This document shows positions 43,660-54,617 of a DNA stretch of 64,000 nt, piece by piece. The translations under genes and the position numbers were made by a program. Numbering within the stretch: position 1 is the first letter of the stretch; every line of letters begins with the position of its first letter. This DNA comes from Tretioscincus oriximinensis (taxonomy: Eukaryota > Chordata > Lepidosauria > Squamata > Gymnophthalmidae), in the NCBI GenBank assembly GCA_022410635.1, contig JAJVDF010001742.1, positions 17,220 through 81,219 of the forward strand. Reading direction: 5' to 3'. A model generated the notes under the pieces. The model was not told the origin of the DNA. It ran no database searches and saw only the letters and a program-made list of their open reading frames with translations.

Positions 43660-44270
43660 ATCTCCGGGGTCATCAGGTCCAACCCCCTGCTCAATGCACT
43701 AAACCAGGGATCCTCAAACTTTATAAGCAGGGGGCCAATTCGCTGTACCTCAGACCACTGGAGGGCCGGACTGTAGTTTTTTTAAAAAAAACTATGAGCA
43801 AATTCCTAGTTTTTGGGCTGCCTAGTGTTATGAAGTGCGCATTATGCGCATTGTGTGCATGCACTATTGAAAAGGCAAGGGTGTGATACTGTGAGCCTTG
43901 GACTAGTCGGCTGCTAAGCAGGACAGACGGCGGCAACAACATTTTGCAGGCTGGATAAATGTCCTTGGCGGGCCATAGTTTGAAGACCCCTGCACTAAAA
44001 CACCCCAGACAGATGACTGTCCAGTCTCCGTTTGAAGACTTCCAGCGAAGGCGAACTCAACACTTCCTGTGGCAACCTGTTCCACTGGTTTATCCCCCTC
44101 ACTGTTAGGAAGTTTTTTCTGATGTCTAATCTAAATCTCCTCCCTTGCAGTTTCATTCCATTGTTTCTAGTCCTTCCATGTGCCAAGGAGAACAATGCTG
44201 ATCCCTCCTCTCTGTGACCTTAAGGTATTTGCAGGCAGCTATCAGGCATCCTCTCAGTCTTCTCTTTCTC
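43660..44270 (-). mobile_element. CR1 LINE 3' end interrupted by hAT MITE
   Basis: 43660-43704 (CCGGGGTCATCAGGTCCAAC) and 43993-44270 (CCCCAGACAGATGACTGTCC to GCATCCTCTCAGTCTTCTC) are contiguous once 43705-43992 and one TSD copy are removed. Confidence 0.88.
43705..43992 (+). mobile_element. hAT MITE (family H), 8-bp TSD
   Basis: CAGGGATCCTCAAACTTTAT to GTTTGAAGACCCCTG, 288 bp. Flanks CACTAAAC (43697-43704) and CACTAAAA (43993-44000). The same family, in opposite orientation, forms 54238-54488 plus 55740-55799. Non-autonomous. Confidence 0.93.
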
Positions 44271-44794
44271 AAACACTGGATCTGGAAAAAACGACAATCT
44301 GAAGACCATTTGATGAATACGAAAAGGCCTTGTGGCCGAAGTTCAGGATGGGAGAAGGAGTCATAGTATCTGTCACCACAGTTCCTCCAGATACAAATGG
44401 AACAATAGCCTTGTGTTTTCTTTGCTCCGCAATTGTGGCTTACATCTGCAGTTAATGAATGAATCTGGCCACAAAATAGCCTAGTCAGCACGAACCCTTC
44501 TGTCTCCCTGTCTCATTTCTAGACCATGACACAACCACAAAACCATGCAAAAATTCAGGACTTTCCTGTAGAATAGAGACATTTTTTCCTCAAGGGATTT
44601 CCTGGTTTTCTAAATGGGAAAAGCCTTCCTTGTCAGTATTTGTGTGTAGCTTATATTTCCCTTTGACTTTACAAGTATATATGTAGCTCAGTCAGTTAAA
44701 TGGGCATTTTTGAGCCATATATACTAACGATGTCTGTTTCGAAACTGCATGTACCATGACTGAAAGTCAATGTGGTTTCCTGAGAGTATTAAGA
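44271..44794. other. Unassigned sequence
   Basis: No recognised repeat or gene. Confidence 0.4.
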
Positions 44795-44892
44795 ATTATA
44801 GAATCATTGAATCATAGAGTTGGAAGGACCTCCAGAGTCATCGGGTCCAACCCCCTGCTCCATGCAGGATTCATTAAACCATCCCAGAAAGA
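44795..44892 (-). mobile_element. CR1 LINE 3' scrap
   Basis: AGAATCATTGAATCATAGAG, CCTCCAGAGTCATCGGG and ATTAAACCATCCCAG. Confidence 0.82.
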
Positions 44893-44943
44893 TTAGGCCA
44901 ATAGGTTATTAGCAATCCCACCCATCAGAAATTTGCAGCTGTA

Positions 44944-45630
44944 CATAAGAACATAAGAAGAGCCATACTGGATCAGGCCACAGCCCATCAAGTCCAGCAT
45001 TCTGTGTCATACAGAGGCCCACCAGATGCACCTGGGCAGTCCGAACAGAGGAAAGCAAAATATGCCCCTGTTCATGACTCCCTGCAAATGGTATTTCAGG
45101 AGCCCTGCCTGTTGCTCCATACCGGAGGCAACATCCAGACATCCATCCTAGTATCCATTTATACCCTTGGTGTCCATACACCTGTCTAGTCCTGTCTTGA
45201 AACTATCCAAGCTGTTAGCTGCTACCACCACCTCTTCAGGAAGTCAATGCCACAGGCCAATGACCCTCTGGATGAAAAAATACTTTCCTTTGTCTGTTCT
45301 CACTTTTCTACCCAACAGTTTTAAGGAGGGCCCCCTGGTCCTAGTGTTGTGGGAGAGAGAAAACATTTTTATCTATTCACCCTGTCCATCCCATGTATGA
45401 TTTTGTACATTTCAATCAGATCACCTCCCAAACGTCGCCTTTCGAGGCTGAAGAGGCCCAGACGTTGCATCCTGACTTCCTAAGGGAGTTGCTCCAGACC
45501 CTTGATCATTTTTGTTGCCCTATTCTGCACCTTCTCCAGTTCCAAAATGTCCCTCTTGAGATGTAGTGACCAGAATTGAATACAGAATTCCAAATGTAGT
45601 CTCACCACAGATTTATAAAGAGGCAAGCTG
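44944..45630 (-). mobile_element. CR1-type LINE C-terminus and 3' UTR
   Basis: ACATAAGAACATAAGAAGAG end, full 3' UTR, then reversed C-terminus to TTCCAAATGTAGTCTCACC and ATTTATAAAGAGGCAAG. Multiple frame breaks. Confidence 0.88.
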
Positions 45631-45644
45631 TAAATTGTAGCTGA

Positions 45645-45800
45645 GTAACATCTCAGGACAGAGCATGGCCATCCACATGCCAGTATAGTCTATGACAGGC
45701 CCCATTCAGGGCCTGCCATAGTCTACACTAGCATGTGGATGGCAGGCTTCCATTCCGAGGTATAGCCCAGGATAAGGCTCCATGTGGATGGGCCAATCTT
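45645..45800. repeat. Foldback element family F
   Basis: Arms CATGGCCATCCACATGCCAG to GACAGGCCCC and GGGCCTGCCATAGTC to GTGGATGGCAGGC, meeting at ATTCA (45706-45710). The outer right part GGTATAGCCCAGGATAAGGC has a weaker left partner. Confidence 0.85.
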
Positions 45801-46019
45801 CAGCTTCCGAATGAGGACCAGATGGAAAGAATTTCAGTCTTCCACACTTCCACAGGGTTTTTTAAATATGTATATCCTGAAAAGGCAATTTAAACTCCCA
45901 AAATGGACTTGTCCTCAGTATGCCAGCCAATAATACATCCTCTGACGCCTCTTCTTCTCTCCCAAAATGCAAACAGGATGCTTACCAAATGGAACAATCC
46001 AAGTGGAGCTAGAGACTGC

Positions 46020-46590
46020 TCCAAACTGGTAAGTGTGAATCCACCCTTGGCCTTCATGAATTTGCCTAATTTGTTCTTAAAGCTATCCCAATTTGCTGCT
46101 GTCGCCATCTTTTCTGGACGTCAATTCCATAGACTGACACTCAAGGTGAAAAAATGCTTCATCTTCTCATCAGTTTCATAGGTGTTTCTGTGTTGCTTGG
46201 TATCTGTACCTATAATAAAACAAGTGCCAAAGAATCCAACATTCCAAGGTGTAATGACCTATAATGACCAATGATGGGCTCGGCAGCTTCCAGAGAAAAA
46301 AGGAAGGAAGCAGGAGAAGGAAAGGCGGGAGGGAGAAGGGAGACAGAGGTGGCAAATAAAAGAGGGATGGGAGGAGACAAAAGAGGGAGGGGATAATGGA
46401 GGAATGAATGGGAGAAAGAGGGAGGAGGAGCTAGAGCCCAGTATATTACCATGACGCAACAGGCTAATTCTGCTAGTATAGAAAATATTTTTCCCTCCCC
46501 CTTTTCCACCCAGCACATTATTATATATACTTCCATCCAGTCACTTCTTAAATGATACCTTTTTTGACCTAGACATCGCAACCTGATTTC
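46020..46590 (-). mobile_element. Diverged LINE remnants around a purine-rich tract
   Basis: 46070-46165 (TTCTTAAAGCTATCCC, GACGTCAATTCCATAGACTG, GGTGAAAAAATGCTTCATC) and 46500-46590 (CAGTCACTTCTTAAATGATA) follow the antisense LINE order with heavy divergence. Between them 46290-46440 is G/A-rich, low complexity. Confidence 0.55.
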
Positions 46591-46980
46591 ATTCGCTTGG
46601 ATGAATTGTTATACTAATACCAACAGGTGCTATCAGAAATGGGATCAATATAGCTGTTGAAATAGCTTTTCATATATACACTGTAATTCTCAGTAAAGAT
46701 ATTCTGCTGTTGTTAAAAATTAATCAGTCGCATAGCAAAGATCCAAACAGAAAAATAAATAAATAACCAAAGTCCAGAGCTGTGATATACCTCCACCCTA
46801 AAAACAATCAGGAACACACATTGACTCTTGCGGCATGAGGAATGGATCTTCCACCCCCATGCTATAACATAAGAGGTCTAGGAACTATCAGGAGGCTTCT
46901 TTGTAAATAGTAAACACCTTACTTTTTCTATTTGTCAGTGAAATTGGAGCAAGGCCAGATCTTCAATAGGCCTGATTCTG
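46591..46980. other. Unassigned sequence
   Basis: No recognised feature. Confidence 0.4.
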
Positions 46981-46984
46981 GTCC

Positions 46985-47090
46985 AGAAAGTGGTCTAGGG
47001 AGCTGCTGACCACATGCCATTCTGGGTTCATATAGGTCTGTGCTATATCCCAGAATGGCATGTGGACAGCAGCTCCTTAGGCGACATTCT
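46985..47090. repeat. Palindromic foldback, second type
   Basis: Left AGAAAGTGGTCTAGGGAGC to CATGCCATTCTGGG, right CCCAGAATGGCATGTGGAC to GGCGACATTCT. Arms about 42 bp, loop about 20 bp. Confidence 0.8.
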
Positions 47091-47106
47091 GGAATAGAAT
47101 AAATTC

Positions 47107-47500
47107 TAGTGCAAATCACGACCCCTTTTTTGGGGGGGTGGGGGGTAACCCGGTTTAGGGATGTCTATCGTGAACCTCCTGGGGGGAGAGCCATTTCCCC
47201 TTTTTTGCTAAGGAATTTTAAAAAAAAATTTTTTAAATCACTGCACCACCACTAGGGGGCTCTGCCAACCTGGACCAGCTCCTGAAGGCACCCTCCCCTC
47301 AGTAAAAAATAAAAAACTGTAAATTTCTCACACACTTCAAAAAACTCCCATGCACATTAAAAATTCTCATACACTTAAAAAGATTCTCATGTGCTTTGCA
47401 GATTTCTCAGACGGGGATTTCAGAGAGGTATGCATGTTATATTAATTAGCATGATATATTAATTACCGTGGTTTGGGCCTCAGAAAGTCGGGTCAGTCTA
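47107..47500 (+). mobile_element. hAT-like MITE (family T), expanded minisatellite
   Basis: Left end degenerate (CACGACCCCTTTTTT), interior CACCACCACTAGGGGGCTC, four to five TTCTCAxxCACTTxAAAAA units, right end GGGTCAGTCTA. The octamer palindrome is deleted. Confidence 0.82.
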
Positions 47501-47749
47501 GCATTTTCTGTTCCTGCATATGGAGAGCTCCATGTATTCCAGGAAGTAATCCAGAATAGGTCCTAGAGTGTAGTTTTACCTTTCCTCTGAAGGTCTCCGT
47601 TGTCAAATTTGATTTCAGCCTTTTCTTCAGGTTTTCTTTTTCCTGATGGGGGCTATTTAATACAGGGTTAAAAATTCCAGCATTTGTGTGGTAATAAGAA
47701 GACCGCTGCTCAAGCTGTTTCCCCTACAGCTGCCACTCCATCACTCCAT
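47501..47749. other. Unassigned sequence
   Basis: No recognised feature. Confidence 0.4.
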
Positions 47750-48180
47750 TGTCCCAGGAAGAAGAGGAAGAAGAATCATAGAATCATAGAGTTGGAAGGG
47801 ACCTCCAGGGTCATTGGGTCCAACCCCCTGCTCGATGCAGGATTCCAGAAGAAGAAGAAGAAGGGGGAGAAGGAGGAGGAGAAGGAGGAGAAAGAGGAGA
47901 AGGAGGAGAAGAAGGAGAAGAAGGAGAAGAACTGGGTTCTTATACCCCGCTTTTCTCACCTCTCAAAGGGTCTCAAAGCGGCTTACAAGGATATTTTGCC
48001 CGAAGGGCTGACATTCTATCTTCCCCACCAGACTCTGGTGGTTCCCATGTATCTACTTGCAGTCAGTTGCAATTTCTTGCAATTCATGCTTTCGAATAGC
48101 TTGGTTGGGTAGAGCTACAGGCTAGTGGAAGATGCTCAGCCCTCCCCACGTCCCACACAGGGCTTCGAAACCCCATCACC
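47750..48180 (-). mobile_element. tRNA-type SINE with (GAA/GGA)n tail and CR1 scrap
   Basis: 47945-48180 is the SINE in reverse (ATACCCCGCTTTTCTCACC to GGGCTTCGAAACCCC). 47850-47935 is a GAAGAAG/GGAGGAG tail. 47775-47849 is a CR1 3' end (AGAATCATAGAATCATAGAG) sitting within the purine tract. Frames here are low complexity. Confidence 0.85.
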
Positions 48181-48887
48181 TGGCCAGGTACAGAAGATGT
48201 GTGTGGCAAGTAAAAGTGCAGCCAGAGCATGGAGCTAACTGCTAAAAGTCTCCTCCATGTGTTTCCGTAATGCTTATTGTTTTAATGCTCATTGTGCCAA
48301 CCCTTTTGTGGTATATATACCAAAGGTAACTTCACCTAGAAGATGACACTTCACCCTTTTCCTTCTTGGTTAGGCAAGTTGCTGTTCATAAATTCCTGTC
48401 CTCTGAAAGCTCCAAATGTTCTTACACTGTTCACAATGCTTAATCTTTAGAGATAGTACCATGCCCTGTTTAATATGTAACTAACACTTACCGTCTTCCC
48501 CAACCCCCACTGTGTTCCTCAATGAGGAAAAAAAAATTAAGTCCCAAGTTGCCAATAAATGAGCTGTAATCCTTTCTTGTTTTGCATTGCTTTAAAAATG
48601 AAACTGGTTCTTGAGCAAGTGTTTACATGCCAACTTAGCCCACTCTGCGAACATTCCCTTGAAACACAGGTACATGCAACCCTGATATGTATATATATAT
48701 ATCAGCTAGTGATATAATTACTAACTAATAAAAGGTCATAATCTAAATCCTTGCCTTATACACCTCCCTTATGCAAGATTACAGTTTATCTTTGGGCAAT
48801 TTGAATTTGTGTGTTTGCACAATACTCCTAGACAAACACAGACTGATCGATATACACGCATTACTGTAATACAAAGTATTTACATAA
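48181..48887. other. Unassigned sequence
   Basis: Includes a short (TA)n at 48690-48705. No recognised gene or repeat. Confidence 0.4.
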
Positions 48888-48985
48888 GAACATAAGAAGA
48901 GCCATACTGGATCGGGCCAGAGCTCATCTTGTCCAGCATTCTGTGTCACACAGAAGCCCACCAGATGCACCTGGGCAGTCCTATA
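48888..48985 (-). mobile_element. CR1-type LINE 3' end
   Basis: ACATAAGAACATAAGAAGAG, CCATACTGGATCGGGCC, GCACCTGGGCAGTCC. Confidence 0.85.
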
Positions 48986-49049
48986 AATTTAAATATTTAG
49001 CTCGTTCCGTACTGAATTTTATTCCAGATTATATCTTGGGATAAGAACC

Positions 49050-49477
49050 TGCTTTTTTTCTCTTTAATTATTTTTATTATTATTAATTGCTAACAAAGAG
49101 ACAGCAAAGCATATGAATAATATGATAAATACTGGACAAATAATGAAAACATCAACCCCACCCCCCAGGGTGCAAAATGAATTATAACCATTGATACATC
49201 AGAGGAAATACCTCCTTTCCAATGGTGTTCTAACTGAATCTAGGCCCTCTACATTTTATATCTCTTAGAACTTTGTCCCATTTTTGTTTTATTGCTAAAG
49301 TATGGATTGGGCCCGAATACCATTTCCTTTTTTTCATTTATGAACTCAAATTTCATAATCTCAATAACTCATTTCATCCAGACTTCACGTGTCCATTTAG
49401 GAGAATCCTTCCAGCCCAACGTTCTGCACTGCAAAAATTAAATTTCTATACAAATTGTTGTTTCCCATGGTCATATC
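49050..49477 (-). mobile_element. Possible L1-like 3' region
   Basis: In reverse: an A-rich end (AATAAAAATAATTAAAGAGA) preceded by sequence that could be a 3' UTR. No coding motif identified. Weak call. Confidence 0.3.
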
Positions 49478-49580
49478 TTATTTATGTATTTATTTATACT
49501 TATATCCTGCCCTATACCCAAAGGTCTCAGGGCAGCCAACATACCTTTTGGTTGCTTTCTTCACAACAGACACAACCACT
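49478..49580 (-). mobile_element. Sauria SINE 3' end
   Basis: TTTATGTATTTATTTATACT, CCTATACCCAAAGGTCTCAG, GCTTTCTTCACAACAGACAC. The tRNA-related head is missing. Confidence 0.85.
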
Positions 49581-49654
49581 TAATAACCCTCCTCCCATTG
49601 GCACATTTCGACCCTCTGAGTCTTCTTCAAGGCTTGGGTGGAATAAATATGTCT

Positions 49655-49980
49655 CCATTACATACCCGTATATACTCGAGTATAAGTCGACCCGAATATA
49701 AGCTGAGGCACCTAATTTTACCACTAAAAACTGGGAAACCTTATTGACTTGAGTATAAGCCTAGGGTGGGAAATGCAACAGGGGGTGACAAAGGAAGCAG
49801 AGGAACCCAACGCCTCCCCTGTGCCTATCCAAGGTGCCCGTTGCCCCCTAGGGCCCACAGCCTCCCATGGGGCCACAGAGTCCTCAGGACCACGTGCTGG
49901 AGGCTCCTGGGGGGGGGAGGGGCTGGCATCCACTTCTTGGGCTCCAAGCCCCGGATGATAAGGCTTCTTTTGCCCTGTGT
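49655..49980. mobile_element. Repeat with ACTCGAGTATAAG motif
   Basis: ACTCGAGTATAAGTCGACC and GACTTGAGTATAAGCC are direct repeats about 75 bp apart, followed by a GC-rich stretch. The motif is familiar to me from amniote interspersed DNA-transposon repeats, but I cannot name the family. Confidence 0.4.
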
Positions 49981-50341
49981 GGGTCCATTTTGGAGTATGA
50001 AGAGGTCTGATGATGCACCAGTCAAAGTGATCAAATCACCTAATTTGCATAAGGGGTGCCATCCTTCTCTTGCCACTGGAAATCCCATCTTAGCTAACAA
50101 AGACAATCCCATTATGGACATGTTGAAGATGCCTTCACAAGGGAAACGCACCATACACGATTGCTTATCAAAATTGCATTGTTAAATTTTAGAAATAATT
50201 TTATAGACCTTGTAGAGTAGACCAATAGAAATATTATTTCCCAAATTCCAACATAGTAAAACAACATAGGATAAGAGAAACTACAGAGCTTGACAAAAAA
50301 AAAACNATAAAAATAGCANTGGATANAGATAAAGCTAAAAT
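49981..50341. other. Unassigned sequence with ambiguous bases
   Basis: N bases at about 50306, 50319 and 50326. No recognised feature. Confidence 0.4.
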
Positions 50342-50691
50342 TAGGCTGACCAGATGACCCCTTTTGGGGGGTGTCCGCCTCACCCTCCCGGGGGGGGGGG
50401 GGGGGATTNCCCCATTTTTTATTGAGAAAAAAAATAAAAAAATCATTGCATCACTAGGGGACTCTAACAACCAGGGCCAGCTCCTGAAGGCATCCTCCCC
50501 TCAGTCAAAAATGGGAAAAAATGGAAATTTCTCGCACACTTCAAAAAATTCTCACATGTATCACGGGTTTCTCAGATGGGGATTTCAGAGGGATATGCAT
50601 GTTGGTGGTTGATTTGCATATTCATAAATATGCAAATTAGCATGTATATTAATTTCCTCAGTTTAAGCCTCAGAAAATCTGGGCAGTCTGG
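50342..50691 (+). mobile_element. hAT-like MITE (family T)
   Basis: TAGGCTGACCAGATGACCCC left end; right end AAATCTGGGCAGTCTG. Palindrome variant 50612-50637. A G-run of about 14 with an N at 50409 is a sequencing weak point. Confidence 0.88.
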
Positions 50692-51529
50692 ATTAGTATA
50701 TATAGGTAAGTCACTGCCAAATGTTTTGATTGTAAAGAAATTGTACAGCAAAAATGGCTACAAAAAATGAACATCCCAAATTATTTAAATTATTTAAATT
50801 CCATAAAGCATAATAAGTTCATAGAACATTGTTTAACATTCATCACCTGCTCCTCATCATACTCTTGCACAAGGACCATGCTGGCACTGTAATGTCCATC
50901 TATGGCAGGAATGTGCACAACGAAGTGCACAACTTTGGGACAATAATGCAAAAAATATAGACAAGACAACAAAGTGGAATATTGGAAATTGATTATTTAT
51001 GAGAGAGGATTACACTAACAAAGGTTTAGATGTTACGGATACATATTTACATGGAAAATTAATAACAGCAGCATTGTTGACAAGAACTTACGGATGGAAA
51101 GACACATGTAAATTCACCAGCTATGGAGGCCCACCATTTCTCTGTTCTCTATCATACTGCAACTCATGACGAAGGGCTTCTCCAAAGCAATAGATCTCTT
51201 CAAAATTAGGGGGAACGCCAGCTATTTAGTAGAGACACATGACTACATACCACTATGGTGAACTGAAAGATAATTCTGAAAACTCTTGCAAGTCTTTGTG
51301 AGAGAAGCCATATCCAGTAACAGAGCAGTGAGAGCACAGATTCAACTTCTATATCTCCTTAGAAGAAGTTAATGGTAAATGTCTTCTGTATTTTTGCTTT
51401 AAAAGACTGCATAAGAAGTACCTGTGGAATTACTGGAAGTCAACAACAATTTGGAAGTACCATACTGCAATAAATTATATCATCAGTCAAGAGAATTACA
51501 TCTTATGATAAGCATGATCCTTGAATAAC
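50692..51529. other. Unassigned; short L1-like scrap
   Basis: 50985-51120 encodes KLITAALLTRTYGWKD, parallel to the L1 fragment at 5385. The rest is unassigned. Confidence 0.45.
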
Positions 51530-51690
51530 AAGCACATAGCTTTTGTTGCTTTTTCCACAANAGACACCCTGTGAAGTAGGCGGGGCAGAGAAAGTTCTAA
51601 AGAACTGTGATTGGCCCAAGATTACCCAGCTGGCTTCCTGGAGGAGCATGGAACACTCCAACACTCTATCCACCATACCATGTAATCAAA
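51530..51690 (-). mobile_element. Sauria SINE, middle part
   Basis: ACATAGCTTTTGTTGCTTTT, GACACCCTGTGAAGTAGG, TTGGCCCAAGATTACCCAGC. The 3' tail and most of the head are missing. Confidence 0.8.
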
Positions 51691-52396
51691 ATGGAGTCAC
51701 TTCTGGCCCCAAGTGAGGCAAATTTTCTCATGGTGCCCTCTATGAGATCTCGGATCATGTAGAAGGGATGTTATCTCAGAGAACTGCAAGAGATTCTTGT
51801 TCAGGTCCCAAGACTGGTTTTGCCCAGTCATGGCATGGGGAGTGGATGTGTGGCAGGTGAGTGCATAATAAAAACAGGAACATAATATCACAACTGATAT
51901 GCATGTGAAAGGTTGGACTATGTAGCATCATTCTTGTACCACATGTACGGTATTTATTCACAGTATATGTGGCTGAGGCATTATGTGAGCTAAACATTTT
52001 TATTTTTACTGATTGGACAGTAGTAGTAACAATACTGAATATGAAAACAGCATCAATGATCAGATGAGGCCAGGAGAAAGGATAACCAGGCACATATTTA
52101 AGATGGTGTTATGTTTGTTAGCTTATGACATTTTATTTAAGGAGAAAAACCAGGAAATAGTAAAAGAAAAAAGGGGAGGGGAGAGTCTTTTTGATCAAAA
52201 AACCATGAAATTAGAGGGAAATTGGGGCTGTGAAAAGAGAAAACAGGAATGATTTCATACTCCACTCATAAAGTATAATTGTACATTACATCATTTTCTG
52301 CAGAGATCTCTGTAATTACTAGAGCTCCTGGAGCTAAAGAAGAGGTACAGATTCCAAACAGGAGCAAGGAGCTTCAATTAGAATACATAAAATCTG
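51691..52396. other. Unassigned sequence
   Basis: No recognised feature. The 105-codon minus frame at 52093-51776 has no motif. Confidence 0.4.
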
Positions 52397-52535
52397 GGAT
52401 AGAGCTTTGGACCTTTAATAGCTATAGAAGGGAAGATTTTTTACCAGGTGCAGCTTCTAAGGGCTGCTTCCCCTTGGGGGGGGAATTGCTTTTCCACACC
52501 CATTAAAGGTCCAAAGCTTTATCCCGGATTTTAGG
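52397..52535. repeat. Foldback repeat
   Basis: GGGATAGAGCTTTGGACCTTT at the left and AAAGGTCCAAAGCTTTATCCC at the right, separated by about 85 bp that resemble 22988-23060. Confidence 0.75.
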
Positions 52536-52589
52536 TAGGAACGCTATTCACAGTGGAGAAAGCTTTTAAAAAATCCGCTTTTGAGCCCT

Positions 52590-53561
52590 TATTTGGGGGG
52601 GGGAGAAGCCAGTTTGGGGGTGTCTACCACACCCTCTCAGTGGGGGCAATTTCCCCATTTTTTGCTAAGGAAATCTTTTATTTTTTAATTTTTTTTAAAT
52701 TTACTGCACCACCACTAGGGGGCTCTGGCAATCTGGGCCAGCTTCTGAAGGAATCATCATCATCATCATCATAGCCTTTATTGGCATAAAAAGAAGGAAG
52801 ACATCCAATGCAAGAAACAAATCAAATATAAAATTTTCACGAGTAAGCAACAAAAGGAAGTTACAGCTGGGCAATACGGCGAAATAAGATTATAGACCAT
52901 TCCAGATGGACTCAGGTAGTCAAGGAATCAATTAGATCAATCAAGAAAAAGGCCACCTGTTCCATAAAGGATTCGTCCTGGTTATTCAGAAGAAACCCAA
53001 TTTTCTGGAAGTCCGGTATGGACATACTAGGCAAAAAAATAGGTTGTTGATATTTTTCTCTGGTTTTTGAGCGTAATGAACACTGAAACAAGATGTGAAA
53101 TAGGGAGTCTTGCACCATATGATCGCAAGTGCAAGTACGCAAATGCTTGGGTATTCCTAGAAATCTCCCTCTAAGCTGTCCCGAGGGGAGGATGTTAAAA
53201 CGTGCTACAGACATAGCGCGTCTTGAGGCCGGGTTAATCAATGTTCTGAGGTAGGCGGCCATGGGCCCCCCATGAACACATAAATTAAAGCTTACAGGGG
53301 AGCAGGTCTTGGAAGCTGCCGACCATAAGCAATCCCAATCCTCTCCTCAATACAAAAAATTAAAAAATGCAAATTTCTCATGCACTTTGAAAAATTCTCA
53401 TGCATTTCAAAAATTCTCACATGCTTCAAAAAATTGCGGATTTCTCGGGCGGGGATTTCGGAGGGGTATGCATGCTGGGGGTGATTTGCATATTCATGAA
53501 TATGCAAAATAGCATGAATATCAATTGCCCCTGTTTGGGCCTCAGAAAATCTGGTCAATCT
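52590..53561 (+). mobile_element. hAT-like MITE (family T) split by a LINE
   Basis: Left half to about 52756 (GCACCACCACTAGGGGGCTC, CCAGCTTCTGAAGG), right half 53333-53561 (CTCCTCAATACAAAAAATTA, palindrome variant 53484-53509, end CTGGTCAATCTA). The left TIR is degraded. Confidence 0.8.
52757..53332 (-). mobile_element. Non-LTR retrotransposon 3' end with (ATC)n tail
   Basis: Minus frame 53262-52912 (116 codons) has SVARFNILPSGQLRGRF, then TCTCDHMVQDSLFHILFQC, a C-x-C, H, C knuckle as at 4850-5375. The 3' end is TGCCAATAAAGGCTATGATG with (ATG)n on the minus strand. Inserted in the family T MITE. Confidence 0.75.
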
Positions 53562-53567
53562 AACTCA

Positions 53568-54237
53568 TAAGAACATAAGAACATAAGAAGAGCCATACTG
53601 GATCAGGCCACAGCCCATCGAGTCCAGCATTCTGTGTCACACAGAGGCCCACCAGATGCACCTGGGCAGTCCGAACAGAGGAAAGCAAAATATGCTGCTC
53701 CTGTTCGTGACTCCCTGCAAATGGTATTTCAAAAGTCCTGCCTGTGGCTCCATCCCGGAGGCTACATCCAGACAACTATCTTAGTATCCATTTATACCCT
53801 TAGTGTCCATAAACCTGTCTAGTCCTGTCTTGAAACTATCCAAGCTGTTAGCTACCACTACCTCTTCAGGAAGTAAATTCCACAGGCCGATGACCCTCTG
53901 GGTGAAAAAAATACTTTCCTTTGTCTGTTCTCACTTTTCTACCCAACAGTTTCAAGGAGGGCCCTCTGGTCCTTGTGTTGTGTGATAGAGAAAACATTTT
54001 ACCTCTATTCACCCTGTCNCTATTCACCCTGTCCATCCCATGCATGATTTTGTACACTTCAATCAGATCACCCCTCAAACGTCTCCTTTCAAGGCTGAAG
54101 AGGCCCAGACGTTGCAGCCTTGCTTCGTAAGGGAGGTGCTCCAGACCCTTGATCATTTTTGTTGCCCTTTTCTGCACCTTCTCCAGTTCCAAAATATCCC
54201 TCTTGAGATGTGGTGACCAGAATTGAACACAGTATTC
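53568..54237 (-). mobile_element. CR1-type LINE C-terminus and 3' UTR
   Basis: ATAAGAACATAAGAACATAA end, 3' UTR, reversed C-terminus (minus frame 54192-53866: [18 protein letters not shown]). Broken at 54238 by the hAT element. An N at 54019 sits in an 18-bp tandem duplication. Confidence 0.9.
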
Positions 54238-54617
54238 CAGGGGTCCTCAAACTACGGCCCGCGGCCACATGCAGCCCGCCGAGAACCATTTATCCGGCCT
54301 GCAAATGTTGTTTTCACCACTGCCTGTCCTTAGCAGCCAACTCGTCCCGGGCTCACATTAACACAACTTTTGCCTTTTCAACAGCGCATGCGCACAATGT
54401 GCACTTCATGACACTAGGCTCCAAAACTAGGAATTTGTTTAAAACTAGGAACTTTTTAAAATACAGTTTTTTAAAAAGACAGTACGGCTGTGGCATTTGC
54501 CTGGTTTGAGGCCTAACTTTTATTTACACGCCTAAGGTTTGCATATTGTTTCATTGGTTTTGCCCAGAGGGGAGGAGGGAGGTTGAGCCCAAGGCAAGGG
54601 GCGTGGCTTTCCCTCTG

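Noticed and set aside
47684..48112. 142-codon frame with a lysine/glutamate-rich coiled-coil-like stretch
   Set aside because: It is a translation of the (GAA/GGA)n SINE tail plus SINE body.
52757..52775. (ATC)n run as an independent microsatellite or CRISPR-like repeat
   Set aside because: It is the 3' tail of the inserted non-LTR element; no spaced direct repeats occur anywhere in the window.
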